Notes under the pieces: generated by a model
What the model was told of the DNA's origin: nothing
Seen by the model: only the letters and a program-made list of their open reading frames with translations
The model's database searches: none
Position numbers and translations under genes: made by a program
NCBI RefSeq assembly: GCF_015207735.1
Contig: NZ_JADEWG010000001.1
Location: forward strand, 1 to 64,000
Direction: 5' to 3'
From: [Phormidium] sp. LEGE 05292
GTDB taxonomy: Bacteria; Cyanobacteriota; Cyanobacteriia; Cyanobacteriales; Aerosakkonemataceae
DNA length: 64,000 bases
Shown: positions 1 through 9,600 of the stretch, one piece after another
Layout of the letters: the number at the start of each line of letters is the position of its first letter
Numbering within the stretch: position 1 is the first letter of the stretch

Positions 1-37
1 CCCTTGTCCCCTTGTCTCCTTGTCCCCTTGTCCCCCC
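1..37. repeat. Tandem CCCCTTGT-type short repeat
   Basis: Four to five near-identical 8-base units (CCCCTTGT / CTCCTTGT) run from the first base of the window. Short tandem repeats of this kind are common between genes in filamentous cyanobacteria. The left limit is not visible because the window starts inside it. Confidence 0.7.
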
Positions 38-108
38 ATCCGGTTAATTTTATTTGATGACCATGAATTAGCCCTGCCTTAATAAGGGGGGAACTCCGAA
101 AGAATTAA

Positions 109-231
109 TAACTAGCCACTTGCGTTAATAGCGAAGCTTGCGCTGGTTCCCCTCTTACAAAGGGGGGCGGAAGGGGGATCAAAAGGGGGAGCTAAGAAAG
201 AGCCAGACTTGTAACTAACAACTTGAGTTAA
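109..231. repeat. MITE-like dispersed element, copy 1
   Basis: The stretch ends in a 50-base block (181-230: GGGG-rich, then GCTAAGAAAGAG, then an AACTTGAGTTA end) that is nearly identical to 23103-23150. A related 19-base end, with two differences and in direct orientation, lies at 109-127. The GGGG/CCCC-rich middle is shared. Together with the second copy it looks like a small non-coding mobile repeat. The rest of 1-452 shows no gene. Confidence 0.55.
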
Positions 232-452
232 ATTACTCAAATAGGAGTAAGACTAAGCTATTTAATTAAAAAGCGTGTGTGTGTGTTTCAAGAAATAAAA
301 CTATTTAAAGTTTAGTAAACTAGTCGATCGTCACTGAGAAACAAATGCTACTTTATTAATTAAGGCACAGATCAAGTAGATCTTCATTCAATTTTCACAT
401 CTTGGTTTGGTTTCGAGCCTGTGCCTTCCTGCTCGATGCCGAGAGCAGCAGA

Positions 453-761
453 TTACCGGAATGATGTTTCATTTTTGAGAGTTATATTTGCGTTCAGTTT
501 GTTACTACTTGCTTGTTCTTGTAAGAACGCAAATCGATCGGTAAGTGTCTGTAAGTAACGGAGGTGATGCAAACCGAGAGTCCGGCCTGTTGCGAGTAAA
601 GTCCTTATTTTGGAGTTAAAGTTCTTTCTTTTTGGAAACTGTTCGTTATCAGTCGGTTCGTTTAATTCGACTGTTTGTAATCTCAATAACCCGCCTTGAG
701 CTACCAGTATTTTCCTTAGCGAGGCGGGTTTTGAGTTGGTTAGGGAATCTGTTTTTATCAT
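453..761 (-). CDS. Small hypothetical protein (doubtful)
   Basis: A 102-residue open frame, basic, with no signal peptide or membrane segment and no family I recognise. No clear Shine-Dalgarno sequence precedes its ATG at 761. A 9-bp inverted repeat (AACCCGCCT at 688-696 with AGGCGGGTT at 722-730) lies inside its first third, so this DNA could instead act as an RNA hairpin. The C-terminal half (RTLGLHHLRYLQTLTDRFAF) has protein-like amphipathic character, which is why it is listed. Coding status is uncertain. Confidence 0.3.
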   Translation of the reverse strand: MIKTDSLTNSKPASLRKILVAQGGLLRLQTVELNEPTDNEQFPKRKNFNSKIRTLLATGRTLGLHHLRYLQTLTDRFAFLQEQASSNKLNANITLKNETSFR

Positions 762-791
762 ATTATTGTGAATAATTAAATAATTAAAGCA

Positions 792-1628
792 TCAATTCTG
801 AGCAACTAAATTAATTACAGTAATTTCTGGGCGGCAAAACAATCGTCCAGGTAAGTAAGTTCCTAATCCTCGATTGACATAAAGCAAATTTTTTCCTACT
901 TGGTGTAAGCCTTGTGACCATTCCCAATGTCGAAATCTTTGGTAGGGTTTTTTCTTGGCGTAAGGCAACTTTTGACGCAAAGGTTGGGGGATGAAAGGAT
1001 GAATTTTTGGTAATAGTGCAGGGAGGGAGCCAATTTTAGGGATGATAATTTGACCGCCATGAGTATGACCAGATAATTGTAAATCGACGCGCCAAGATTG
1101 CAATTGCTCGGCAGTATCAGGATTATGAGATAAGACGATGCGGGGAATCCTAGCATCGATTTGTGGCATAACTGCGGCAGGATTAAATTGATGAGAACGG
1201 AGATCGGCAAATCCGACTATGGCTAATTCAGATCCGAAAGGATAAACAATTTGATTCCAGAGGACGTGAATATCAATACTAGCTAAGGCGCGAATAATTG
1301 TGGTTTTTGAGTGAGAAAAATAAAGGTCGTGGTTGCCTAAAACGGCGTAGATCCCAAAGCGACTTGTTAAATGTTTCAGTTGGAGTACTAGTTGATAAAT
1401 TGGGGCTGGATTGCTGGTAACATAGTCGCCTGTGAGAAATACTAAATCGGGTTGAATTTGATTGCTGGTAGCGATCGCTTTTTCTAACAAATCGTCTGAC
1501 AAGGAGAAACCGTCATAGTGAAAATCTGAAAGCTGGACGATTTTGATGCCGTGTAAGGATGGGGGTAAATTAGCGATCGGCACTGTTAATTTTTCTACCT
1601 TTAACCTTCCGGTAAGTAATCTGTGCAT
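792..1628 (-). CDS. Metallophosphoesterase, YkuE/YaeI-like
   Basis: A 278-residue calcineurin-like phosphoesterase. The dinuclear-metal motifs appear in order: LSDFHYD near residue 35, LTGDYV near 66, GNHD near 97, SHNPD near 167 and SGHTHGGQ near 186, then a C-terminal VNRGLG. This layout matches the YkuE/YaeI subgroup, which hydrolyses phosphodiesters, in some cases UDP-diacylglucosamine-type lipids. The exact substrate here cannot be read from sequence. There is no clear signal peptide, so it is probably cytoplasmic or membrane-associated. It stands alone, divergent from the pentapeptide-repeat gene; the 170-bp gap holds both promoters. Confidence 0.88.
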   Translation of the reverse strand: MHRLLTGRLKVEKLTVPIANLPPSLHGIKIVQLSDFHYDGFSLSDDLLEKAIATSNQIQPDLVFLTGDYVTSNPAPIYQLVLQLKHLTSRFGIYAVLGNHDLYFSHSKTTIIRALASIDIHVLWNQIVYPFGSELAIVGFADLRSHQFNPAAVMPQIDARIPRIVLSHNPDTAEQLQSWRVDLQLSGHTHGGQIIIPKIGSLPALLPKIHPFIPQPLRQKLPYAKKKPYQRFRHWEWSQGLHQVGKNLLYVNRGLGTYLPGRLFCRPEITVINLVAQN

Positions 1629-1797
1629 AAATTTATCTCTTTTATATTTAGATGTAACATAATCAAGACTCTACAGACAGGAGCTTGTCACCGGAAAAAG
1701 TCAAAATTACTTGAGCAAAAGACTTGTGTTAAACGCCTAGATTGAGCAAAATTCTGTTATGCAAAAAAGTTCCCATAATGTAGCTATCGATAAGCTT

Positions 1798-2574
1798 ATG
1801 AAATTCACTCCCATAGCTAGCGCCACTTTACTAACCACATTTACTCTAGCCAATCCCGCACTTGCGGCTAATCCCGAACATACCCGACAACTACTTGCCA
1901 CTAAACAATGCTCTCGATGCGATTTAACTGACGCTGGATTAGTCATGGCTAATCTAGTGGGTGCCGATTTGAGTGGTGCTGATTTAAGTCGGGCAAACCT
2001 CAGCCGTGCTAACCTGATGGGTGCCGATCTCAGGGGTGCTAACCTGATGGGTGCCAGTCTCAATGGTGCAAACCTCACAGGTGCTAACCTTAGTGGTGCT
2101 AATCTCGCTGCTGCTGATTTAAGAGATACTTTTTTATCTCAGGCAAATTTAGTCGGGACAACTTTAGTTAATGCTAATTTGCTGGGTGCAGTTGGATTAC
2201 CAAATTATACGGGTAATGCCGAAGATTTTTACCGCTGGGGAATGGCGGAAGCTGAGAGAGATAATCACCAAAGAGCTTTGGATCTACTCAACCAAGCTTT
2301 AGCGATGAAACCTGATTATGCCAACGCTTACTTAGGTCGGAGTATGGTGCAATTTAATCAGGGCGATCGCCTAGCAGCACTTGCTGATTCCAAAAAGGCA
2401 GCTGAACTCTACAATGCTCAAGGCGATCAAATGGGTGTTAAGGTCGCGCAACAAGTAACTGAGGGAATTGAACAACTAAACAAACCCAAAGAGCGCCGTC
2501 CCAGTTTTGGCGAAAATCTACTTGGCCTGCTTCAGGGTTTAGCAGGTTTAGCTCTTCAGATGGGGTATATCTAA
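1798..2574 (+). CDS. Exported pentapeptide-repeat / TPR protein
   Basis: The frame is open from 1759, but I place the start at the ATG at 1798. There it begins with a good Sec signal peptide ([15 protein letters not shown]..., cleavage after NPALA), giving 258 residues. A QCSRCDL segment leads into about 18 A(D/N)LxxA pentapeptide repeats (roughly residues 45-130), which fold as a right-handed quadrilateral beta-helix. Next come one to two tetratricopeptide repeats (about 145-205, motif [20 protein letters not shown]). The C-terminus is glycine- and leucine-rich. The likely place is the periplasm or thylakoid lumen, as a binding scaffold; no enzymatic motif is seen. The DNA of the repeat block is itself repetitive. 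Confidence 0.85.
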   Translation: MKFTPIASATLLTTFTLANPALAANPEHTRQLLATKQCSRCDLTDAGLVMANLVGADLSGADLSRANLSRANLMGADLRGANLMGASLNGANLTGANLSGANLAAADLRDTFLSQANLVGTTLVNANLLGAVGLPNYTGNAEDFYRWGMAEAERDNHQRALDLLNQALAMKPDYANAYLGRSMVQFNQGDRLAALADSKKAAELYNAQGDQMGVKVAQQVTEGIEQLNKPKERRPSFGENLLGLLQGLAGLALQMGYI

Positions 2575-2806
2575 ATAGTATTGCTGAGGGAACAAGGAAC
2601 CAAAAATTTTTCTTTTTACTATTCTTTATTCTCTGTTCTCTAAGTTGTTCAATTTACTACCTAAGTGTGACTCTAATCACTTAATTCTGGGAGAAGAGTC
2701 ACAATTTTTTAGCGAGTTGAATCACTCTAATTAATATAGAAAAAACTGATAGTAATAATATCAACATTAGAGCGGTAATTTCACCACTCTTGGGGGGGAG
2801 TTATAA

Positions 2807-2998
2807 ATGTTAGAAAAATTTTTATTAGCAGCCACAGTTACTTTCGCGATACATTTTCTTTTACCTGCACATTCGTCAGAAGTTACTCAGAAGGACTGGC
2901 AACTTTACTCGTCAAGTAAGATAAGCACAGAACAGAGCAATTCAGTAGATAAACAATTGCTAGCTGAAATTTGGCAACCTATAGATTTTGGCCGCTAA
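2807..2998 (+). CDS. Small exported hypothetical protein
   Basis: A 63-residue ORF with a signal-peptide-like start (MLEKFLLAATVTFAIHFLLP, then AHSSE). A purine-rich GGGGGGGAG tract lies 8-10 bases before the ATG and can serve as a ribosome-binding site. The mature part would be only about 40 residues, polar, with no cysteine. No family is recognised. Its stop codon overlaps the stop of the cyclase gene on the other strand by 4 bp. The 232 bp before it (2575-2806) hold no other gene. Confidence 0.5.
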   Translation: MLEKFLLAATVTFAIHFLLPAHSSEVTQKDWQLYSSSKISTEQSNSVDKQLLAEIWQPIDFGR

Positions 2999-5019
2999 TT
3001 TTGCTTTTTACCTGTGAGCAGATAAGTTACCATTTCTCCTTTACCTTTAATAGAGATAGCACCCCGCTTTGTTAACTTGTACTTATCTTTTAGTAATTGG
3101 TATGTGGTAGTACTAACTTGAATTGCACCAGGAATACCTTGAGATTCCATGCGGCTAGCTGTGTTAACTGTATCACCCCATAAATCGTAACTAAATTTTT
3201 TAATTCCAATTACGCCAGCTACAACTGGGCCTGTATTCATACCAATTCTGAGGCTAAAGCTGGTACCAGCTTTGCTATTAAATTCAGCAATTTTTATGAG
3301 CATACCTAATGCCATTTCCGCAGCTGCTTCTGCATGATCGGGCCGAGAAGCAGGTAATCCAGCTACAGCCATGTAAGCATCACCAATGGTTTTTATTTTT
3401 TCTAAACCATGCTGTTCGGCTAAGAGATCGAACTCGGAGAATACTATATTCAAGTTTTCTACTAATTGTCGAGGAGATGTGTTAGCTGACAATTCAGTAA
3501 AACCTACTAAGTCAGCAAACAAAACTGTGACATTTTCAAAACTATCAGCGATCGTATTTTGTTCTAATTTTAATCTTTGGGCAATTGGTTCTGGGAGAAT
3601 ATTTAGTAATAGTTTTTCTGCTTGTTCTTGTTCATAACGCAGAGCTTCTTGAGCTACTTTACGCACTGTAATATCGGAAACTGTACCTTCATAATATAGC
3701 AATTTTCCGGTGGAATCACGCACTGCCCGTGCATTTTCGCTAATCCAAATTACTTTACCATCTTTGCGCCGGATTAAAGATTCAAACCCATAGACAGCAT
3801 GATGTTTTTCTATTTTATTAACAAATTCTTGGCGGCGCTTGGGATTGACATAAAGTTGCTCGGAAATATTATTCAGCATAGAAATTAATTCTGCTGGTGA
3901 ATCATAACCGTAAATTTTCGCTAAAGCAGGATTAGCACTAAGATAACGTCCAGAAGGTGTGGTTTGAAAAATTCCATCTACTGCATTTTCGACAATGCTG
4001 TGATATCTTTGTTCAGCTAATCTTAAGGCTTCTTCTGCACGTTTACGTTGAATTAGTGAACCTAATTGTGTAGCAACTGCATTAACTAATTCTAATAAGT
4101 TTAGTTCGGCTTTGGTAGGAGTTTTTTTGAAGAAAATTAAAATTGCTAAGACTTCATCAGCAAGTAAAATAGGAACGCCAAAACAACAATTTAATCCTAC
4201 TGCAAGAAGAATTTCTTGGCAAGAAAAAGTCTCCGATGATTCAGCACAAAGGTCTTCGATCCATTCTGGCTGTCGATTTATCCAAATTCTTCCAGGTAAT
4301 CCTACGTTTTCAGCAAATGTAAATTTTAAGCTTTTTTGTCTAAATATTTCTAAATTTGATTCACTGGCATACCAAGCTGGAGAGCATTCTAAGACTTGGT
4401 GCTCTTGATTAGGAATCCAAGCTTCACCAAAATCCCAACCTATTGTTTTGCAGATTAAATGTAGAATTACTTCAATAGCAGTGTCAAATTTTTCGGCGCG
4501 ACTAATGGCTTGAGTTGCTGCTAGTAAGAGGCGAATTTTGATTTCGGCTTTTTTGCGATCGCTAATTTCTGCTTGTAGCTGCTGATTTTTATATTCTAGT
4601 TGTTCAGATAATTTCTTTTGATTTAATTGATTGTTAATTCTTGCTAAAACTTCTTCTAATTGAAATGGTTTAGTAATATAATCAACTCCTCCCACTTCAA
4701 AGGCTTTGATTTTATCTATTACCTGATCCAAAGCACTAATAAAAATCACAGGGATTTTGCAAGTGTTAGGATTTGCTTTTAAAGCTTGACATACTTCATA
4801 ACCGTTCATCAACGGCATATTCACATCTAGTAAAATTAAATCTGGGGGAGACATTTCTGTTGCTTTTAAAGCAATTTGTCCGTTAATTGCTTTTCGCACA
4901 TAGTACCCTTGCCCAGTCAGCATGGTAGATAACAGTCGCAAGTTATCGGGGGTGTCATCAACGATCAGGATATTAGGTGCTGTTTGTGGATTTGATTGTG
5001 GCTTTTGTTGCTGATTCAT
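2995..5019 (-). CDS. Response regulator with GAF, PAS and class III nucleotidyl cyclase
   Basis: 674 residues. Order: receiver (15-135, phospho-acceptor D65 in LILLDVNMP), GAF (about 165-325), PAS (about 340-455, ending GTVSDITVRK), then a class III cyclase (about 475-670). In the cyclase the two metal aspartates lie in VLFADLVGFT and KTIGDAYMA. The substrate-selecting Lys is in EKIKTIGDAY and the Asp in YDLWGDTVNTASRM, which favours ATP and hence cAMP. The transition-state Asn/Arg are in NTASRM. It is the last gene of an eight-gene signalling block, 93 bp after the diguanylate cyclase gene. Its receiver-GAF half is a paralogue of that neighbour's. Phosphorylation by a kinase of the block is the likely input. 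Confidence 0.92.
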   Translation of the reverse strand: MNQQQKPQSNPQTAPNILIVDDTPDNLRLLSTMLTGQGYYVRKAINGQIALKATEMSPPDLILLDVNMPLMNGYEVCQALKANPNTCKIPVIFISALDQVIDKIKAFEVGGVDYITKPFQLEEVLARINNQLNQKKLSEQLEYKNQQLQAEISDRKKAEIKIRLLLAATQAISRAEKFDTAIEVILHLICKTIGWDFGEAWIPNQEHQVLECSPAWYASESNLEIFRQKSLKFTFAENVGLPGRIWINRQPEWIEDLCAESSETFSCQEILLAVGLNCCFGVPILLADEVLAILIFFKKTPTKAELNLLELVNAVATQLGSLIQRKRAEEALRLAEQRYHSIVENAVDGIFQTTPSGRYLSANPALAKIYGYDSPAELISMLNNISEQLYVNPKRRQEFVNKIEKHHAVYGFESLIRRKDGKVIWISENARAVRDSTGKLLYYEGTVSDITVRKVAQEALRYEQEQAEKLLLNILPEPIAQRLKLEQNTIADSFENVTVLFADLVGFTELSANTSPRQLVENLNIVFSEFDLLAEQHGLEKIKTIGDAYMAVAGLPASRPDHAEAAAEMALGMLIKIAEFNSKAGTSFSLRIGMNTGPVVAGVIGIKKFSYDLWGDTVNTASRMESQGIPGAIQVSTTTYQLLKDKYKLTKRGAISIKGKGEMVTYLLTGKKQN

Positions 5020-5112
5020 CAGAAGCGATCGATTATTCTTAATTTGCTCAGTAGGGAGTTTTAATTATTCTCTTAAATATGCCCCTGATTATAAGACTTT
5101 CTTTAATTTTGC

Positions 5113-6645
5113 TTAACTAAGCTCAACTAAATTGACTAAAACAATCTGATTTCTTCCTTGTTGTTTAGCTGAATAGAGTGCTTTATCAGTTATAGCAATT
5201 AAAATGTCAGGATTAACTTCTGGATTAGGAATAACAGTAGTAACTCCTAAACTTAGGGTAACAAATTGGTTCACAGTAGATTTACCATGAACGATTTTAA
5301 GAGCTTGCACTTTCTGTCTAATTGATTCTGCTACTTTTAGCGCACCATTAGCATCAGTGTTGGGCAAAATCACGGCAAATTCTTCACCTCCATATCTTGC
5401 TACTAAATCTGCTGGACGTTTAATACTTGTATTAATCGTTGTAGCTACCTGCTGTAAACAAAAATCTCCTACAAGGTGTCCATAAGTATCGTTGTAAAGT
5501 TTGAAAAAATCTACATCACATAAAATTAAAGATAAGGGTAATTGTTCCCGAAACATCTGTAACCATTCTATTCCTAAATATTCATCAAATAAACGACGAT
5601 TAGCAATTCCGGTTAAACCATCTACAGTCGCAAGTCGCTCTAGTTCCTGGTTAGCTTTTACTAAAGCGTCTTCGGTTCTTTTTAGCTGAATTAGTGAAGC
5701 TAATTGGGTAGCTACAACATGAACTAAATCAACTAATCTTGGTTCCAATGGGCTTAATTCTTTTTTATAAAAAGCCAAAACAGTTAAAACTCGATCGTTG
5801 ATTAAAATGGGAATTCCAAAAGCTGTTTTTAACCCCGCTTCTAGGGCAATTTTTTGTCTAGTAAAGTTAGGTTCGATTTCGGTTGAAATATCTTCTACCC
5901 ACTCAAAATTTTTTGATTTCCAAATTCTTCCTGCTAATCCATTACCAAAAGGCAATGTCAAAAATTTACTTTCTTCAATAAAATTTTTTAGATTTTTTTC
6001 CCTAGTATACCAACCACTACTATATTCTAATTTATTATTTTTATAATTAGGAATCCAAGCTTCTCCTAAATCCCAGCATATAGCTTGACAAACTTGCTTA
6101 AGAGTAACTTTTAGTGCATCATCAAAATCTACTGATTTACTAATTAATTGAGAGGTAGTAAATAAAAATCTAATTTCTTCTTCTACTTTCTGACGTTCAA
6201 TTATTTCTAACTGTAGTTGAGCATTTTGCTGATAAAGCTGCTTTTGTAGCTTATGAATAGTTAATTGATTTTCGACACGAGCTAATACTTCTTCCAATTG
6301 AAAAGGCTTTGTAATATAGTCTACTCCTCCGATTTGAAAGGCTTTGACTTTATCTAAAATTTCATCTAAAGCACTAATAAAAATCACGGGAATAAGACGA
6401 GTTGTTTCCGAAGACTTCAATTGTTTACAAACTTCGTAACCGTTGATTTCTGGCATATTTATATCTAGCAATATTAGGTCTGGTTGGCTTATTTGTACTC
6501 CTTTTAAAGCTAACTGACCGTTGATTGCTTTTCTTACATGATAACCTTGGGACATTAGCATATTGGACAAAAGTCGTAAGTTGTCCGGGGTATCATCAAC
6601 AATTAAAATATCTGCTTTATACTGAGTAGATTTTGATTTATTCAT
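5113..6645 (-). CDS. Response regulator with GAF and GGDEF diguanylate cyclase
   Basis: 510 residues. A receiver (D61 in LILLDINMP) is followed by a GAF domain with the same WIPN core as the adjacent nucleotidyl cyclase, then a GGDEF domain. The active-site motif is GGEEF at residues 419-423. An inhibitory I-site RPAD lies at 410-413, five residues upstream, so product feedback by c-di-GMP is expected. No EAL or HD-GYP partner is fused. The start overlaps the end of the upstream 1485-residue hybrid kinase by 8 bp, which implies translational coupling and suggests that this kinase is its phosphodonor. Confidence 0.93.
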   Translation of the reverse strand: MNKSKSTQYKADILIVDDTPDNLRLLSNMLMSQGYHVRKAINGQLALKGVQISQPDLILLDINMPEINGYEVCKQLKSSETTRLIPVIFISALDEILDKVKAFQIGGVDYITKPFQLEEVLARVENQLTIHKLQKQLYQQNAQLQLEIIERQKVEEEIRFLFTTSQLISKSVDFDDALKVTLKQVCQAICWDLGEAWIPNYKNNKLEYSSGWYTREKNLKNFIEESKFLTLPFGNGLAGRIWKSKNFEWVEDISTEIEPNFTRQKIALEAGLKTAFGIPILINDRVLTVLAFYKKELSPLEPRLVDLVHVVATQLASLIQLKRTEDALVKANQELERLATVDGLTGIANRRLFDEYLGIEWLQMFREQLPLSLILCDVDFFKLYNDTYGHLVGDFCLQQVATTINTSIKRPADLVARYGGEEFAVILPNTDANGALKVAESIRQKVQALKIVHGKSTVNQFVTLSLGVTTVIPNPEVNPDILIAITDKALYSAKQQGRNQIVLVNLVELS

Positions 6646-9600
6646 CAGGACATTCCCTGGTTATTTCGATAATTATATCCATGCGGAAGTTATCCACTAA
6701 GTCTATTAGAGCCTGCATAAGCTCAGAATGAGTTTCAGGTATTTGTTTAATCAGTTTACTTACTTCTAGGTCATTGATAGCGAGTGCTGCTCTGTGTAGT
6801 TTTGTTAACCATTCTTTCGACATGATATGTAAGTCATTTCGGTTAATAATTTTTGTTGCTACTGGATGAATAATGGGGGTAGATGATGAATCTTCTTGAG
6901 AAAGATAACGCAATCCTAAATGTTTAGCCATTTTTTCAAATAGCATTTCTTCCCGAAAAGGTTTGGGTAGAAAGTCGTCACATCCTGCTTTTAAGATAGC
7001 TGATTGTTGCTCTTGAAAGGCGCTAGCAGTGAGAGCAATAATCACGGTATCTTGACCTTTTGATTGAGATTTAATGTATTTAGTGGCTTCATAACCGTCC
7101 ATGACTGGCATTTGCATATCCATCCAGATTAAATGGGGTTGCCAATTTTCCCATAAAGTAATTGCTTGTTGACCGTTTTCAGCTTCGCGGATTTCAAATC
7201 CGAAAGGTGCGAGTAATTTGACTACTAATTGTCGATTTTCTTTAATATCTTCAACTATGAGGATACGGTAGATGGGTTGATTGGATTCTAAACCAATAAT
7301 TCGCTTTCTTGAAGAGATGGCATTTTGCTCAAGATGAGAAACTAGATGAGCGAGAATGTGGAATGTGAAGGTAGTTCCTTGACTCAGTTGGCTGCAAACT
7401 GTGATATCTCCTCCCATTAATCTGATGAATTGTTGACTAATTGGTAAACCTAAACCTGTTCCTTGTCCTGTCTGACGACCTGTTTGGGTTTGGACGAAGG
7501 GTTGAAATAAAGTTGAAAGTTCGTTGGGGGCAATTCCTGGGCCAGTATCTTGCACTATAAAGACGATTTTAGTTGTCGGGGTGGAAGAACTGTGATGAGT
7601 AGTTTCTGTTTCTGCTAAAAGAACTTGCAATTTGACAATGCCCGTGTGGGTAAATTTGATGGCGTTACCTAGTAAGTTCAGGAGAACTTGTCGTAATTTG
7701 CTTTCATCTGTTTGGATATATTCTGGTACTTGGGGAGCAATTTCAAATAGTAATTTTAATCCTTTGGAATTTGCTTTAAGTCGCAGTAGTTCTTCAATTG
7801 AATTGAGTAGTTCATGGAGGTTAAAAGGATTTTCGTTTAAGGTAACTTGTCCGGCTTCAATTTTTGCCATCGATAAAATATCGTTGATTAAATCGAGCAA
7901 ATGTTCGCCACTGCGATTAATAATTTCTGTATATTCTTGCTGTTCTATAGAGAGGGATGGAGTACGAGTCATGAGTTGACTAAACCCCAGGATGGCATTT
8001 AGAGGAGTACGCAATTCATGGCTCATTTTAGCAAGGAATTGACTTTTGGCTTTGTTAGCAGCGTCGGCAGCTTCTTTAGCTTTCATTAATTCTAAGGATT
8101 GTCTTTGGGTTTGTTCGAGTAATTCTGCTTGCTGTAAGGCGACTGTTAGTTGGGTGCCAATTTGTACTACTACGTCGATTTCTGCTTTTTGCCATTGTCG
8201 GGGGCTAGAATTTTGATAGTTTGCTAGTAATCCCCAGAGTTTATTGCCACAAAAAATCGGTACGGTGAGGTAAGCTTTAGCTTGAAATTGTTCTAATACA
8301 TGGATGTAGCATTGCTCAAAGTTGGCTTGATATATATCTGCTACTGCTAGATAGCTAGCACCACGAGTGTAAGCGCCACCTTGGGTATCTTGTAAATAAG
8401 TGTCTTCGACTATAATTGTAGGGGTACTCCATGTTTTAACAAGACATCTTTCCGAGTTTAAAGAATTAGTTGTGAGGTTGGGATTATCTTGATGTGATTT
8501 GATTAAAGAAACCCAACCACTAGCTACAGATTCAGCAACAAATTCGCCACTCCAGTCAGGGTTAAAGCGGTAAATGGCAACGCGATCGCAGTTGAGAACT
8601 TGCCGTAATTCTGAGGTGGTTGCTTTAAATATTGTTTCTAAGTTTAATGTTTGGCGGATTCTTTCGATGGCTTTGGCGATCGCTTTAGAGCGTTCGGCGC
8701 TTTCTCTTAATGCGGCTTCTGATTTCTGGCGTTCTGTGATATCAATTGCCATTGCTGCACCGCCAATTACTTGACCATCATTATCTACTAAAACTGTGTT
8801 ATACCATTGACAAATGATTCGTTTACCATCTTTTGTTATGTTTTCATTAATGTTATTTTTGTCGCCACCTTCTCGCATTAACTTTTTTAAAAAATTAGTG
8901 ATATATTCCCGTTGTTCTGGTGGCACTAATAATTGTAAAGCGTTAAAGTTTTTAATTTCTGTGAATTGATATCCAAAAATCGCTTCGGCGGCTGGATTCC
9001 AGGCAATTATTTCAAAGTTTTTATTCAATTCAATGATGGCTACTGGGGTTTGTTGGACAAAAAATGATAGCCTTTTTTGAGATTCTTTAAGTTTGGCTTC
9101 GGAAAGTTTGCGCTCGGTAATGTCAAATATTAAACCATGCCAAACAATGTCTCCGTTTGAGTGACATTCTGGTTTAGCAACTGCTTCTATCCATTTAATT
9201 CCTGATTGGGTAATTATTCTACCTTCCCAACGCCAAGGTTCTAAAGTTTGGCTGCAAATTTGGATGCTGTCATCGTGATTTTTGCGATCGTCGGGATGAA
9301 TTTTATTGAAAGCTAGTTCTAAATTTTCTAAAATTTGCTCTGGCTCTAATCCATAAATTTCTCGGCAAGCCGAACTAATATAAGTTAAATTAAAAGCACC
9401 ATCGGACTTTTGAATAATTTCGTAAATAATGCCTGGTACACTATCTGCTAATTTTTGAAATTTGGCTTCGCTTTGCTTTAAGGCTGCTTCGGTTTTTTTG
9501 CGATCGCTAATATCGGTTGCTGCACCAAGAATTTGTTCTGGTTTATCATCTGGGGTTCTACTGAAGACTATTTCTCGAGTAAATAGCCAACGCCATTCTT

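Noticed and set aside
1-37. Possible CRISPR array
   Set aside because: The units are 8 bp with no spacers; it is a simple tandem repeat. No CRISPR array or cas gene was seen anywhere in the window.
896-1210. 104-residue minus-strand ORF
   Set aside because: An alternative frame inside the metallophosphoesterase gene, with no ribosome site and no family features.
1737-2078. 113-residue minus-strand ORF full of [13 protein letters not shown] repeats
   Set aside because: It is the antisense shadow of the pentapeptide-repeat coding region; the repeats come from the A(D/N)LxxA codons on the other strand.
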